The notes under the pieces: generated by a model
What the model was told of the DNA's origin: nothing
Seen by the model: only the letters and a program-made list of their open reading frames with translations
Database searches by the model: none
Shown: positions 44,430 through 55,023 of the stretch, piece after piece
Numbering within the stretch: the stretch's first letter is position 1
Layout: every line of letters starts with the position of its first letter
Assembly: GCF_009831765.1 (NCBI RefSeq)
Contig: NZ_WSSB01000004.1
Span: forward strand, 62,001 to 126,000
Source: Craterilacuibacter sinensis
GTDB lineage: Bacteria; Pseudomonadota; Gammaproteobacteria; Burkholderiales; Chromobacteriaceae
Reading direction: 5' to 3'
DNA: 64,000 nt
Position numbers and translations under genes: made by a program

Positions 44430-45881
44430 ATGATTCAAGCCACGCTCAAGCAATTGTCGCAGCAGCTGGCAGACAAGAAAGTGTCTGCCGTCGAGCTTGC
44501 TGCCGCCTATCTCGACCGTATCGAGGCATTGAACCCTGCGCTCAATGCCTTTATTACCGTTGACCGTGAAAAAACCCTGGCCGCCGCGCAGGCGGCCGAC
44601 GCGCGCCGCGCCGGCGGCGACACCGGTGCCTTGGTCGGTGTGCCGGTCGCGCATAAGGATATCTTCTGCCAGCAGGGCTGGAAGACCAGTTGCGGCTCCA
44701 GAATGCTCGACAACTTTATCGCGCCTTATAGCGCGAACGTGATCGAGCAGTGTGATGCCGCCGGCCTGGTGTCGCTGGGGCGCACCAATATGGACGAGTT
44801 CGCCATGGGTTCGTCCAATGAAAACAGCTACTACGGCGCGGTCAAAAATCCGTGGGATCTGGCGGCGATTCCGGGCGGCAGCTCGGGTGGTTCGGCCGCG
44901 GCCGTTGCCGCGCGCATGACGCCAGTGGCCACCGGCACCGATACCGGCGGCTCCATCCGTCAGCCGGCCAGCCATTGCGGCATTACCGGCATCAAGCCGA
45001 CTTATGGCGTGGTCAGCCGTTACGGCATGGTGGCTTACGCCAGCTCGCTGGATCAGGGCGGCCCGCTGGCGCAAACCGCTGAAGACTGCGCACTGATGCT
45101 TAATGTGATGGCAGGCTTCGATGCGCGCGATTCGACCAGCCTCGAGCGCGCCAAGGAAGACTACAGCCGCGAACTGAACCAGCCGCTGGCCGGGCTAAAA
45201 GTCGGTCTGCCACGCGAGTATTTCGCCGAAGGCTTGTCGGCCGATGTGGCACGGGTGATTACGGCCGCGGTTGCCGAGCTGAAAAAGCTGGGTGCCAGCG
45301 TGGTGGATGTGTCCCTGCCCAATACCGAGCTGTCGATTCCGGCTTATTACGTGATCGCGCCGGCCGAAGCATCGGCCAACCTGTCGCGCTATGACGGCGT
45401 GCGTTACGGACACCGTGCGACCGAGTACAAGGATCTGGTCGAGATGTACGAGAAGACCCGTGCCGAAGGCTTCGGTAGCGAGGTCAAGCGCCGCATCATG
45501 GTTGGCAGCTATGTGCTGAGCCACGGCTATTACGATGCCTACTACCTCAAGGCGCAGAAGATTCGCCGCCTGATTGCCAACGATTTCACCGCTGCCTTTG
45601 GCGATTGCGATGTGATTCTGGGGCCGGTGGCACCGACCGCCGCCTTCAATATCGGTGAAAAGTCCGGCGATCCGGTGCAGATGTATCTGTCCGATATCTA
45701 TACCCTGTCGGTCAACCTGGCCGGCCTGCCGGCGATGAGCGTGCCGGCCGGTTTTGCCGACAACGGCCGCCCGGTCGGTCTGCAGATCATCGGCAACTAC
45801 TTCGCCGAAGCCAAGATGCTGAATGTGGCGCACCAGTTCCAGCAGGCGACCGACTGGCACCAGCGCGTGCCGGGCCTGTGA
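44430..45881 (+). CDS. gatA: Asp/Glu-tRNA amidotransferase subunit A
   Basis: Amidase-family subunit that releases ammonia from glutamine. 483 residues. The Ser-cisSer-Lys triad is visible: Lys in VAHKDIF and the serines in [14 protein letters not shown] / [12 protein letters not shown]. The family block [13 protein letters not shown] is intact. Follows gatC by 71 bases. Confidence 0.97.
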   Translation: MIQATLKQLSQQLADKKVSAVELAAAYLDRIEALNPALNAFITVDREKTLAAAQAADARRAGGDTGALVGVPVAHKDIFCQQGWKTSCGSRMLDNFIAPYSANVIEQCDAAGLVSLGRTNMDEFAMGSSNENSYYGAVKNPWDLAAIPGGSSGGSAAAVAARMTPVATGTDTGGSIRQPASHCGITGIKPTYGVVSRYGMVAYASSLDQGGPLAQTAEDCALMLNVMAGFDARDSTSLERAKEDYSRELNQPLAGLKVGLPREYFAEGLSADVARVITAAVAELKKLGASVVDVSLPNTELSIPAYYVIAPAEASANLSRYDGVRYGHRATEYKDLVEMYEKTRAEGFGSEVKRRIMVGSYVLSHGYYDAYYLKAQKIRRLIANDFTAAFGDCDVILGPVAPTAAFNIGEKSGDPVQMYLSDIYTLSVNLAGLPAMSVPAGFADNGRPVGLQIIGNYFAEAKMLNVAHQFQQATDWHQRVPGL

Positions 45882-45952
45882 AATGACAGCCGTGTCGCGG
45901 CGGGTGCCCGATTGGGATGCGAGCCGCGACCGCATAAAGGGATAAAGACAAG

Positions 45953-47380
45953 ATGAAATGGGAAGTCGTTATCGGTCTTGAGGTGCATGTGCAGCTCAAT
46001 ACCGTCTCCAAGATTTTCTCCGGCTCCAGCACCGCTTTCGGTGCCGAGCCGAATACCCAGGCCTCGGTGGTCGAGCTGGCCTTTCCCGGCGTATTGCCGG
46101 TGATGAACAAGGCGGCGGTGGAAAAGGCGATCCGTCTGGGTCTGGCGCTAAACGCCGAGATCAACCGCAAGAATGTGTTTGCCCGCAAAAATTACTTCTA
46201 CCCCGATCTGCCCAAGGGCTACCAGATCAGCCAGATGGATCATCCCATCGTCGGGCCGGGCACACTGGCGATTCAGGTCGGCGACAGCGAAAAGCTGGTG
46301 CGGGTGACGCGCGCGCATCTGGAAGAAGATGCCGGCAAGAGCCTGCATGAAGAATTTGTCGGCATGAGCGGCATCGACCTTAACCGCGCCGGTACACCTT
46401 TGCTGGAAGTGGTGTCCGAGCCGGACATGTGCTCGGCCGACGAGGCGGTTGCCTATGCCCGCGCCCTGCACACGCTGGTGACCTGGCTGGGAATTTGCGA
46501 CGGTAATATGCAGGAAGGCAGCTTCCGCGTGGATGCCAACGTCTCGGTGCGCCCCGCAGGTCAGGCCGAGCTGGGTACGCGGCGCGAAATCAAGAACCTC
46601 AACTCTTTCCGCTTCTTGCAGCAGGCGATCGAATACGAGATTCAGTGGCAGATCGATACGCTGGAAGATGGCGGGCGCATCGTGCAGGGCACGGTGCTGT
46701 TTGACCCGGACTCGGGCGAGACACGCATGATGCGCAGCAAGGAAGACGCGCATGATTACCGCTACTTCCCCGATCCGGACCTGTTGCCTATCTGCCTGAG
46801 CGAAGAGCAGATCGAACGCGTGCGCGGCGAGATGCCTGAGTTGCCGGGTGCGATGAAAGCGCGTTTTGTCGAGGCTTTCGGCGTATCGGCCTATGACGCG
46901 GCCTTGCTGACCTCCAGCCGTGAACTGGCTGCTTACTTTGAAGCGGTCGCCCAGGCGACCGGCGAAGGCAAGCTGGCGGCCAACTGGGTCAATGGTGAAA
47001 TTGCGGCGCGCCTGAACAAGGAAGGCCTGGCGATTGGCGATTGCCCGATTGCGGCTGCGCGCCTGTCCGAGCTGGTGCGGCGTATTGCCGACAACACCCT
47101 GTCCAGCAAGCTGGCCAAGCAGGTGTTTGAGGCCTTGTGGACGAGCGAGCTGTCGGTCGATGCCATTATCGAGCGTGACGGCCTGAAGCAGGTGTCCGAT
47201 GTCGGTGCCATCGAGAAAATGGTGGATGAAGCATTGGCGGCCAACCCCAAGGCGGTGGAAGAATTCCGCGCCGGCAAGGAAAAAGCGCTGAATGCGCTGG
47301 CAGGCCAGGTGATGAAAGCCTCCAAAGGCAAGGCTAACCCAGCCCAGGTACAGGAAATCCTGCGCCAGAAGCTGGGCTGA
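45953..47380 (+). CDS. gatB: Asp/Glu-tRNA amidotransferase subunit B
   Basis: 475 residues. The kinase-amidase catalytic domain carries [31 protein letters not shown] and the [14 protein letters not shown] / [10 protein letters not shown] segments; the C-terminal YqeY-like tail domain (about 330-475) binds tRNA. It phosphorylates the mischarged aminoacyl group and transfers ammonia to it. Last gene of the operon, closed by a long hairpin. Confidence 0.97.
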   Translation: MKWEVVIGLEVHVQLNTVSKIFSGSSTAFGAEPNTQASVVELAFPGVLPVMNKAAVEKAIRLGLALNAEINRKNVFARKNYFYPDLPKGYQISQMDHPIVGPGTLAIQVGDSEKLVRVTRAHLEEDAGKSLHEEFVGMSGIDLNRAGTPLLEVVSEPDMCSADEAVAYARALHTLVTWLGICDGNMQEGSFRVDANVSVRPAGQAELGTRREIKNLNSFRFLQQAIEYEIQWQIDTLEDGGRIVQGTVLFDPDSGETRMMRSKEDAHDYRYFPDPDLLPICLSEEQIERVRGEMPELPGAMKARFVEAFGVSAYDAALLTSSRELAAYFEAVAQATGEGKLAANWVNGEIAARLNKEGLAIGDCPIAAARLSELVRRIADNTLSSKLAKQVFEALWTSELSVDAIIERDGLKQVSDVGAIEKMVDEALAANPKAVEEFRAGKEKALNALAGQVMKASKGKANPAQVQEILRQKLG

Positions 47381-47396
47381 TCGGTTCTGCCTTTTG

Positions 47397-47441
47397 AGCG
47401 GCCAGATGGTGAGTGATCACTATCTGGCCGCTATTGTTTTG
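47397..47441 (+). terminator. Strong terminator after gatB
   Basis: A 16-bp nearly perfect stem (AGCGGCCAGATGGTGA against TCACTATCTGGCCGCT, one G-T) with a GTGA loop, followed by ATTGTTTTG. Confidence 0.88.
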
Positions 47442-47569
47442 TGTGCCTCTCCCTTGTAATTAAGACTTTATTGAATATCCCCGTTTTAACTCCCTGATTC
47501 GATAAGAAAATAATAGGACGAACATTGCCTAAGTCATTGTCGCAAAAGGTGAATTACTTGACGGTGATA

Positions 47570-47599
47570 TTGACCGTTTCAGTCTGTAGTCTTTATAGT
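47570..47599 (+). promoter_or_regulatory. Promoter of the division and cell wall cluster
   Basis: TTGACC, 18 bases, TATAGT in an AT-rich stretch upstream of mraZ; a second TTGACG lies ten bases upstream. The MraZ repeats begin ten bases after the -10, so the operator covers the start point. Confidence 0.6.
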
Positions 47600-47608
47600 G
47601 GCGGAAGG

Positions 47609-47633
47609 TGGGATAAAGTGGGTAAAAGTGGGG
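47609..47633 (+). promoter_or_regulatory. MraZ operator: three TGGGN repeats
   Basis: TGGGA, TGGGT and TGGGG with 5-base spacers (10-bp period), exactly the MraZ binding pattern known from E. coli. Located between the promoter and the mraZ start, so MraZ is expected to repress its own cluster. Confidence 0.85.
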
Positions 47634-47670
47634 CAAAACCGGCATCTGATGCCAAGGAGCAAGCGCAAGC

Positions 47671-48117
47671 ATGATCAACGGTGTCAGCCGCCTGTCGCTG
47701 GACAATAAGGGACGCTTGGCTATTCCTGCCCGGCACCGCGAGGCCTTGTTGTCTGCTTTTGGCAAGCGCCTGATGCTGACACTGGATTCTGCGCGTTTTT
47801 TATTGCTTTACCCGGAACAGAACTGGCGCACAGTTGAAGCCCGCCTGCTTGCCATGCCGGCAGGCAACCCCGTATTGCAGCGCTATCAGCGTCTGGTACT
47901 CGGCCATGCCGAGCCGGTCGAAATGGATAGCGCAGGCCGCATTTTGCTGCCCGCCCACCTGCGTGCCCTGGTCCAGCTGGATAAAGGCGTGACGCTGGTC
48001 GGCATGGGCAACCGTTTCGAGTTATGGGATGCGGCCAAGTGGGAAGAACAGACCCGCGAGGCGCTGGATATGAATCCGGCGGACCTTGCCCAGCATCTTG
48101 GAGATTTTACGTTGTGA
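47671..48117 (+). CDS. mraZ: Transcriptional regulator MraZ
   Basis: 148 residues in two SpoVT-AbrB-like repeats: [23 protein letters not shown] and [33 protein letters not shown]-binding ring-forming repressor of the division cluster; its operator lies upstream at 47609-47633. AAGGAG precedes the ATG at 47671 at a rather long spacing. Overlaps rsmH (GTGA). Confidence 0.95.
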   Translation: MINGVSRLSLDNKGRLAIPARHREALLSAFGKRLMLTLDSARFLLLYPEQNWRTVEARLLAMPAGNPVLQRYQRLVLGHAEPVEMDSAGRILLPAHLRALVQLDKGVTLVGMGNRFELWDAAKWEEQTREALDMNPADLAQHLGDFTL

Positions 48118-49076
48118 CCCAAACCGTATTTACGCACCGCACGGTGCTGCTTGCCGAAGCTGTCGACGCGCTTGCCGTCCGCCCGGATGGCGTTTATGTC
48201 GACTGTACCTTCGGGCGCGGTGGGCACAGCCGGCTGATTCTGTCCAGGCTCGGCCCTGAAGGCCGCCTGATTGCTTTTGACAAGGATCCGGAAGCGATCC
48301 GCGAAGCAGAGCAACTGGCACAGCAGGACACCCGTTTTACCATTGTGCATGAAGGGTTCGAGACGCTGGAGCGCGAGCTTGCACGGCTGAATATTGCTGC
48401 CGTTGATGGTGTACTGATGGATCTGGGCGTTTCGTCGCCGCAGATCGACGATGGCCGGCGCGGCTTCAGTTTCCGCTTTGATGCGCCGCTGGACATGCGC
48501 ATGGATACCAGCCGCGGCCTGACCGCCGCCCAGTGGCTGGCCAGTGCCGATGAAACCGAAATCAGGGAGGTCATCAAAACTTATGGTGAAGAGCGGTTTG
48601 CTCGCAAGATCGCAGCAGCCATTGTTGCGCAAAGGGATGAGTCCCCCCTCACGACGACGCGTGAGCTCGCCTTGCTCGTCGCGAAAAACGTCCATTCTCG
48701 CGAACCGGGTCAGGACCCCGCGACGCGAACCTTCCAGGCCATCCGCATCCATATCAATGGCGAACTGGAAGAACTGAACCGCGTGTTGCCACAGGCCGGC
48801 CGGGTGCTGGCCGAGGGCGGGCGTCTGGCGGTGATCAGCTTCCATTCGCTGGAAGACCGTATCGTCAAACTGTTTATGCGCGATGCGGCGACGGCCGACA
48901 AACTGCCAGCCTGGGTCGCGGTGCGGGCGGTCGATATCGGCGAGGCGCCATTGAAGATTATCGGCAAGCCGGTGCGCGCTAGCAGCGACGAGATTGCCGA
49001 AAATCCGCGCTCGCGTAGTGCCATCATGCGCACCGCTTTGCGTACGGCAACGCCCTGGCCGGAGCGCGATGCGTGA
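48114..49076 (+). CDS. rsmH: 16S rRNA (cytosine(1402)-N(4))-methyltransferase
   Basis: SAM-dependent methyltransferase (MraW) modifying C1402 of 16S rRNA. 320 residues from the GTG that overlaps the mraZ stop. [31 protein letters not shown] (SAM motif), [16 protein letters not shown] and [16 protein letters not shown] are family-diagnostic. Tight overlap on both sides implies coupled translation. Confidence 0.95.
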   Translation: MTQTVFTHRTVLLAEAVDALAVRPDGVYVDCTFGRGGHSRLILSRLGPEGRLIAFDKDPEAIREAEQLAQQDTRFTIVHEGFETLERELARLNIAAVDGVLMDLGVSSPQIDDGRRGFSFRFDAPLDMRMDTSRGLTAAQWLASADETEIREVIKTYGEERFARKIAAAIVAQRDESPLTTTRELALLVAKNVHSREPGQDPATRTFQAIRIHINGELEELNRVLPQAGRVLAEGGRLAVISFHSLEDRIVKLFMRDAATADKLPAWVAVRAVDIGEAPLKIIGKPVRASSDEIAENPRSRSAIMRTALRTATPWPERDA

Positions 49077-49345
49077 ATCGCTTGAACGCCATTTTACTGA
49101 TGGTGCTGGTGGCTTGTGCCATGTCGGTGGTGAGCTCGCAGCATATGGCACGCAAGCTGTATAGCGAGCTGGAAAAAGAACAGAAGCAGACCAAGATGTA
49201 TGGCGTCGAGTATGGCCAGCTGCTGCTGGAGCAAAGTACCTGGGGGGCGCAGGCGCTGATCGAGAAAGTCTCGTCCGAGCGTCTGGGCATGCATGCGCCC
49301 GAGCCGCGTGAAATACAGGTCGTATTTGGCAAGGGGGGGCAGTAA
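49073..49345 (+). CDS. ftsL: Cell division protein FtsL
   Basis: 90 residues, bitopic: short N-terminus, one helix ([19 protein letters not shown]) and a coiled-coil periplasmic part ([23 protein letters not shown]). Part of FtsQLB that activates FtsWI. GTG start overlapping rsmH by four bases; its stop shares one base with the ftsI start. Confidence 0.9.
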   Translation: MNRLNAILLMVLVACAMSVVSSQHMARKLYSELEKEQKQTKMYGVEYGQLLLEQSTWGAQALIEKVSSERLGMHAPEPREIQVVFGKGGQ

Positions 49346-51096
49346 TGCCGCCCCGCGCCTATTCGCTGCATGACCGTTCAGTGTCCAAGCCCGCCATGCG
49401 CATCGCGCCGGGCCGGGTGTCGGTGGTGCTGGGCGGCCTGGGCTTTCTATTCTTGCTGCTGCTTTTGCGGGCGCTGTATCTGCAGGTTGCCCAGCAGGAT
49501 TTCCTGCAGAACCAGGGTGATGCGCGTTTTCGCCGCAGCATGACGCTGGAGGCGACCCGCGGCGTGATTGCCGATCGTAATGGCGAGCCGCTAGCCATCA
49601 GTACGCCGGTTCAGACCATCTGGGCCAGCCCTGCCGGCATGCCGGAGGTGAGTGAAACCCAGTTAGCCCAGCTTGCGCGCTTGCTGGAAGTGCCTGCCGC
49701 TGAAATCCGCAGCCGTCTGGCCGACAAGAAACGCGAATTCGTCTACCTCAAGCGCCAGATCAGCCCGGAGCAGGCCAATGCCGTGATGGAGCTGGGTATT
49801 CCCGGTGTGGCCAAACAGCAGGAGTTCCGCCGTTATTACCCGGCAGGGGAGATGCTGTCGCATATCGTCGGTTTTACCGGTGTAGATGGCAAGGGGCAGG
49901 AAGGGCTGGAGTTGGCGCGCGATGCCATGTTGTCGGGCAAGCATGGCAAGCGGGTTGTGCTGCGCGACCGGCGCGGCTACATCATCGACGATCTGGCCGC
50001 GATCGAGCCGCCCAAGGACGGCCAGACCATGACCTTGTCGATAGACCGCCGCATCCAGTACCTGGCCTACCGCGAACTGAAAAACGCCGTCGAGGTGAAT
50101 AAGGCCAAGGCCGGCGGCATCGTGGTACTGGACGGCAAGACCGGCGAGATTCTGGCGCTGGCCAATTATCCGTCGTTCAATCCCAATAACCGCATGCGTC
50201 TGGACCCGGAGATGCGGCGTAACCGTGCGGTGATCGACATGTTCGAGCCGGGCTCGACCATGAAACCGTTCCCGGTCGCGATGGCGATTGAAAGCGGCAA
50301 GGTCAAACCGGGTACGGTGATGGACACCAATACCTATAAGGTCGGCTCGGGCACGGTGCGCGACACGCATCCCAAGCCGGTGATGACGGTAACCGAAGTG
50401 ATCCAGAAGTCGAGCAACGTCGGCACCTCCAAGATGGCGCTGATGTTTCCGCCCGAACAGATGTGGACCATGTATGACGCAGTCGGTTTCGGCCGTAATC
50501 CGCGTGCCGGCTTCCCCGGCGAGGTCGGCGGGCGTTTGCGGGCATGGAAAAACTGGCGTCCGTTCGAACAGGCCACCATGTCTTTCGGCTACGGCGTGTC
50601 GGTCAGCCTGCTGCAGCTGGCGCGGGCCTATACGGTGTTTACTGCCGATGGCCATTTGTTGCCGGTGTCGTTTAGCCGCGTGCCGGCACCACCGGCAGGC
50701 CAGCAGGTGATCACGCCGGACACGGCGCAAAAAATGCGCGACATGATGACCAAAGTGACCGAGATCGGCGGTACCGGCGTACGCGCCCAGGTGCTGGGCT
50801 TCAATGTAGGCGGCAAGTCGGGTACTGCGCGCAAGCTGGTGGATGGGCGTTACGCGGCCGACAAGCATATCGGCCTGTTTGTCGGTTTTGCGCCGGCAAC
50901 CCGGCCGCGTCTGATTGTGGCGGTCATGGTGGATGAGCCCAAGGGGGGCAGTTATTACGGCGGCACCGTCGCCGGCCCGGCTTTTTCCGCCGTGATGGGT
51001 GGTGGCTTGCGGGTGCTGGGCATCGAGCCCGACGCGCCGGCCAATAACACGCTGATTCCGGTCAACCAGATTCCGGAAATACGAGAAGAAACATGA
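49345..51096 (+). CDS. ftsI: Penicillin-binding protein 3 (division transpeptidase)
   Basis: Class B PBP of the divisome, 583 residues. One membrane helix (about 30-50), ATRGVIADRNGEPLA at the domain start, active Ser304 in EPGSTMKPF, SSNVG motif and VGGKSGTARK (KSG variant of KTG). Cross-links septal peptidoglycan with FtsW. Long basic N-terminus ahead of the helix. Confidence 0.96.
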   Translation: MPPRAYSLHDRSVSKPAMRIAPGRVSVVLGGLGFLFLLLLLRALYLQVAQQDFLQNQGDARFRRSMTLEATRGVIADRNGEPLAISTPVQTIWASPAGMPEVSETQLAQLARLLEVPAAEIRSRLADKKREFVYLKRQISPEQANAVMELGIPGVAKQQEFRRYYPAGEMLSHIVGFTGVDGKGQEGLELARDAMLSGKHGKRVVLRDRRGYIIDDLAAIEPPKDGQTMTLSIDRRIQYLAYRELKNAVEVNKAKAGGIVVLDGKTGEILALANYPSFNPNNRMRLDPEMRRNRAVIDMFEPGSTMKPFPVAMAIESGKVKPGTVMDTNTYKVGSGTVRDTHPKPVMTVTEVIQKSSNVGTSKMALMFPPEQMWTMYDAVGFGRNPRAGFPGEVGGRLRAWKNWRPFEQATMSFGYGVSVSLLQLARAYTVFTADGHLLPVSFSRVPAPPAGQQVITPDTAQKMRDMMTKVTEIGGTGVRAQVLGFNVGGKSGTARKLVDGRYAADKHIGLFVGFAPATRPRLIVAVMVDEPKGGSYYGGTVAGPAFSAVMGGGLRVLGIEPDAPANNTLIPVNQIPEIREET

Positions 51097-52583
51097 ATAG
51101 CTTGCTGACACCGCTGCCGGACTGGGATCCGGCGGCACTGGCCGGGTCCGGCATCCAGCTGACCCGGGTTGAGACCGATAGCCGCCGTGTAGGCGCGGGT
51201 GATGTGTTCCTTGCCTGTCGTGGCGAGTACGCCGACGGGCGCAACTACATTGCCGAGGCTTTGGCGCGCGGTGCATCGGCCGTATTGTGGGATCCGGCCG
51301 ACGGTTTTGAGTGGAAAGACGAATGGGCTGTGCCCAATCTGGCTGTGCCTGCGCTGCGCGAACGCGCCGGCATGGTGGCGGCTTACGCCTATGGCTTGCC
51401 TAGCCGCGCGCTGAGCGTTGTCGGTATAACCGGCACCAATGGCAAAACCTCGATCTCGCACTGGCTGGCCCAGGCTTACAGCCTGCTGGGACAGAAGGCC
51501 GCACTGATCGGCACCGTCGGCAACGGCTTTTATGGCGAACTGACCGAAACCACCCATACCACGCCTGACCCGGTGACGGTGCAGCAGCGTCTGGCCGAGT
51601 ATCAGCGCCAGGGCGCGAATGTGGTGACCATGGAAGTCTCCAGTCATGGCCTCGACCAGTTCCGCGTCAATGGTGTCGAATTCGACACCGCCGTGTTTAC
51701 CAATCTCACACGCGACCATCTCGACTATCACGGCTCGATGGCGGCTTATGGCGCATCCAAGGCGCGCCTGTTCCACTGGGAAGGCCTGAAGCATGCGGTG
51801 ATCAATGCCGACGACGAATTCGGCCGCGAACTGGCTGCCGGCATCGATGCGGCACGTACCCGCGTGATCCGCTTCGGACTGGAGCAGGGCGATGTGCGCC
51901 CGCTGTCGCTGGCTGCCAATCTCGATGGTCTGCAGATGCGTGTGACGACGCCATGGGGCGAGGGCGAAATACGTTCGCCGCTATTGGGGCGCTTTAATGC
52001 GTCGAATATGCTGGCCTGCCTCGCCACCCTGTGTGCCGGTGGCGTCGCCCTGGCCGATGCCTGCGATGTGCTGGGCCGGATCAAGCCGGCACGCGGGCGC
52101 ATGCAGCGCGTGGGCGGCGAGCATGAGCCGCTGATTGTGGTCGATTACGCCCATACGCCGGATGCCCTGGACAAGGCGGCCACTACCCTGGCCGAAATCC
52201 GCCCGCAAGGCTCGCGCCTGTTTGTGGTATTCGGCTGTGGCGGCGATCGCGACAGCGGCAAGCGCCCGATGATGGGTGCCATCGCCGAGCGCGTGGCCGA
52301 TGTGGCGGTGGTCACCAGTGACAACCCGCGCACCGAAGACCCGCAAGTGATTCTGAATGATATCGTGGCCGGCATGCAGGCTCCCGGCCATATCGAAATC
52401 GACCGTGCCCAGGCGATTGCCTGGGCGGTGGCGCAGGCACGCGCCGGCGACATCGTGCTGATCGCCGGCAAGGGGCATGAGGAATATCAGGACGTAATGG
52501 GCATCAAGCATGCCTTTTCCGACTTCCGCGTAGCGGAAGACGCTCTGACGGTGTGGGGGCAAGCGCATGCTGATGCTGTCTGA
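51093..52583 (+). CDS. murE: UDP-MurNAc-tripeptide synthetase (meso-DAP adding)
   Basis: Mur ligase, 496 residues. P-loop GITGTNGKTSISHWLAQA, carbamylated-Lys region HTTPDPVTVQQ and VDYAHTPDALDKA. The DNPR motif (TSDNPRTEDP) shows it adds meso-diaminopimelate rather than lysine. Four-base overlap with ftsI, 17-base overlap with murF. Confidence 0.96.
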   Translation: MNSLLTPLPDWDPAALAGSGIQLTRVETDSRRVGAGDVFLACRGEYADGRNYIAEALARGASAVLWDPADGFEWKDEWAVPNLAVPALRERAGMVAAYAYGLPSRALSVVGITGTNGKTSISHWLAQAYSLLGQKAALIGTVGNGFYGELTETTHTTPDPVTVQQRLAEYQRQGANVVTMEVSSHGLDQFRVNGVEFDTAVFTNLTRDHLDYHGSMAAYGASKARLFHWEGLKHAVINADDEFGRELAAGIDAARTRVIRFGLEQGDVRPLSLAANLDGLQMRVTTPWGEGEIRSPLLGRFNASNMLACLATLCAGGVALADACDVLGRIKPARGRMQRVGGEHEPLIVVDYAHTPDALDKAATTLAEIRPQGSRLFVVFGCGGDRDSGKRPMMGAIAERVADVAVVTSDNPRTEDPQVILNDIVAGMQAPGHIEIDRAQAIAWAVAQARAGDIVLIAGKGHEEYQDVMGIKHAFSDFRVAEDALTVWGQAHADAV

Positions 52584-53934
52584 AGCGGCCCGTCTTGCCG
52601 GTGGTGTGCTGAGCGGTGCCGACCAGCGCATCTTGCGCGTGGTGACCGATAGCCGCGAAGCCGGGCCGGGCGATCTGTTTGTCGCGCTCGAAGGCGAGCG
52701 TTTCGATGCCCACGATTTCGTCGCCCAGGTCGTGGCCAAGGGGGCTTGCGCCATGGTGCGCGAGGATTTTGTACTGCCTGGTGCCGCGCTTATTCAAGTG
52801 GCCGACACCCGTCTGGCGCTGGGGCAACTCTCTGCTGCCTGGGCGGCGCAACTGCCGGCGCGGCGCATTGCCATTACCGGCTCCAACGGCAAGACCACGG
52901 TCAAGGAAATGGTGGCTGCCATCTTGCGTAGCTACGCAGGCGAAGCCGCCGTGCATGCGACCGCCGGCAATTTCAATAACGATATCGGCCTGCCGCTGAC
53001 GCTTTTGGGGCTCACGCCGGCCCACCGCTATGCGGTGCTCGAACTGGGGATGAATCACGCCGGCGAGTTGTCTTATCTGACGCGTCTGGCGCAGCCTGAG
53101 GTGGCGCTGGTCAATAATGCCATGCGCGCCCATATCGGCCATTTCGGCTCGACGCTGGAAGTGGCCCGCGCCAAGGCCGAGATTTTCCAGGGGCTGGGCA
53201 AGGATGGCACGGCCATCGTCAATGCCGACGACGCAAACTGCAGTCTGTTTCGCGCTGCGGCCGCTGGCCGCCATACCTTGTCGTTCGGCCTCACTGATGC
53301 CGATATCCGTGCGCGCGACGTGGTGCTGGGGGTGGAGTCCAGCCGCTTTACCCTGCTGACGCCGCAAGGTGAGGCGGTGATCGAACTGCCGGCTGCCGGT
53401 GAACACAATGTGCGCAACGCCTTGGCGGCAGCGGCGCTGGCTTTGATGCTGGACGTTCCTTTGCCCGCCATTGCCGCCGGCCTTGCCGCCTTTGGCGGGG
53501 TCAAGGGGCGCTTGCAGCTGGGGCGTGCCGCTTGCGGCGCACGCCTGATCGACGACAGCTATAACGCCAACCCCGACTCGATGAAGGCCGGCATTCGCGT
53601 GCTGGCCGGCTATCCCGCGCCGCGCATCTTTGTCATGGGCGATATCGGCGAGCTGGGCGGTGATGCGCCGGCGCTACATGCCGAAGTGGGCGCTGCTGCG
53701 CGTGCGGCAGGTATCGAGCAGCTGCTGACGCTGGGCGAATTGTCGCGCCATGCAGCGGCCGCCTTTGGCGAGACGGCACAGGCGTTTGACGATATCGATG
53801 CGCTGCTGGCGCATCTGGACAAGACGCTGGGCCAGGATGGCACCGTGCTGGTCAAGGGCTCGCGTTTTATGCGCATGGAGCGAGTGGTCGCGGCGCTGGC
53901 GGCAAACAATAACAATAATGTGAAGGGGCTTTAA
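52567..53934 (+). CDS. murF: UDP-MurNAc-pentapeptide synthetase (D-Ala-D-Ala adding)
   Basis: Third-to-last cytoplasmic precursor step: adds D-Ala-D-Ala to the tripeptide. 455 residues with [44 protein letters not shown] and DDSYNANPDSMKAG, all diagnostic for MurF. ATG at 52567 inside the murE end; ends directly at the mraY GTG. Confidence 0.96.
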   Translation: MLMLSEAARLAGGVLSGADQRILRVVTDSREAGPGDLFVALEGERFDAHDFVAQVVAKGACAMVREDFVLPGAALIQVADTRLALGQLSAAWAAQLPARRIAITGSNGKTTVKEMVAAILRSYAGEAAVHATAGNFNNDIGLPLTLLGLTPAHRYAVLELGMNHAGELSYLTRLAQPEVALVNNAMRAHIGHFGSTLEVARAKAEIFQGLGKDGTAIVNADDANCSLFRAAAAGRHTLSFGLTDADIRARDVVLGVESSRFTLLTPQGEAVIELPAAGEHNVRNALAAAALALMLDVPLPAIAAGLAAFGGVKGRLQLGRAACGARLIDDSYNANPDSMKAGIRVLAGYPAPRIFVMGDIGELGGDAPALHAEVGAAARAAGIEQLLTLGELSRHAAAAFGETAQAFDDIDALLAHLDKTLGQDGTVLVKGSRFMRMERVVAALAANNNNNVKGL

Positions 53935-55020
53935 GTGCTGTTATGGCTGGCAGAGTGGTTTGGCGAGTACGTTCGTGCCTTTAATGTTTTCAACTATGTC
54001 ACGCTGCGGGCGGTGATGGCGGCGCTGACGTCGCTCGGCATTTCCCTGTTGCTTGGGCCATGGGTTATCCGCAAGCTGACCGCGCTGAAGGTCGGCCAGG
54101 CGGTGCGCTCCGATGGCCCGCAGACCCACCTGATCAAGACCGGCACCCCGACCATGGGCGGTACGCTGATCCTGCTGTCCATCGGTGTGACCACATTATT
54201 GTGGGCCGATCTGTCGAATAAATATGTGTGGCTGCTGCTGGGAGTGACCTTTGGTACCGGCGCGCTGGGCTTTTACGACGACTGGCGCAAGGTGGTGTAC
54301 AAGGATCCGAAAGGCGTGTCGGCCCGCTTCAAGATGGTGTGGCAGTCCAGCATCGCCATCGCTGCCGGTATTTTCCTGCTGACCACCGCGCAACTGCCGG
54401 CGACCGTGACTTTCATCATGCCGTTTTTCAAGCATGTGGCTTATCCCCTGGGCGCCATCGGCTTTTGCGTGCTGACCTATCTGGTGATTGTCGGTACCAG
54501 CAATGCGGTCAATCTGACCGACGGCCTCGATGGTCTGGCTGCCATGCCTATCGTGCTGGTGGCAGGCGGTCTGGCGGTATTCGGCTATGTGGCCGGCCAC
54601 GCGGTATTCGCCAAGTATCTGGGCATGCCTTTCGTACCGGGCGCGCATGAGGTGGTGGTGTTCTGCGCGGCGATTTGCGGCGCCTGTCTGGGGTTTTTGT
54701 GGTTCAACGCCTATCCGGCCCAAGTGTTTATGGGCGACGTCGGTGCCCTGGCACTGGGCGCGGCGCTGGGCACGGTCGCCGTGATTGTGCGTCAGGAAGT
54801 GGTGCTGTTTATTATGGGCGGCCTGTTCGTGGTGGAGGCGCTGTCGGTGATGATACAGGTCGGCAGTTTCAAGCTGACCGGCAAACGCGTGTTCCGCATG
54901 GCGCCCTTGCATCACCACTATGAACTCAAGGGCTGGAAAGAAACGCAGGTAGTCGTGCGCTTCTGGATCGTGACCATGATGCTGGTGCTGGCCGGCCTTT
55001 CCACGCTGAAACTGAGATAA
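53935..55020 (+). CDS. mraY: Phospho-MurNAc-pentapeptide transferase
   Basis: Ten-helix membrane enzyme making lipid I from UDP-MurNAc-pentapeptide and undecaprenyl phosphate. 361 residues. [35 protein letters not shown], the aspartates in FYDDWRK and [10 protein letters not shown], and [13 protein letters not shown] at the C-terminal loop. GTG start one base after the murF stop. Confidence 0.96.
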   Translation: MLLWLAEWFGEYVRAFNVFNYVTLRAVMAALTSLGISLLLGPWVIRKLTALKVGQAVRSDGPQTHLIKTGTPTMGGTLILLSIGVTTLLWADLSNKYVWLLLGVTFGTGALGFYDDWRKVVYKDPKGVSARFKMVWQSSIAIAAGIFLLTTAQLPATVTFIMPFFKHVAYPLGAIGFCVLTYLVIVGTSNAVNLTDGLDGLAAMPIVLVAGGLAVFGYVAGHAVFAKYLGMPFVPGAHEVVVFCAAICGACLGFLWFNAYPAQVFMGDVGALALGAALGTVAVIVRQEVVLFIMGGLFVVEALSVMIQVGSFKLTGKRVFRMAPLHHHYELKGWKETQVVVRFWIVTMMLVLAGLSTLKLR

Positions 55021-55023
55021 ACC

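Noticed and set aside
49663-51276. 537-codon minus-strand frame opposite ftsI
   Set aside because: Shadow of a conserved gene; no start signal or recognisable motif.
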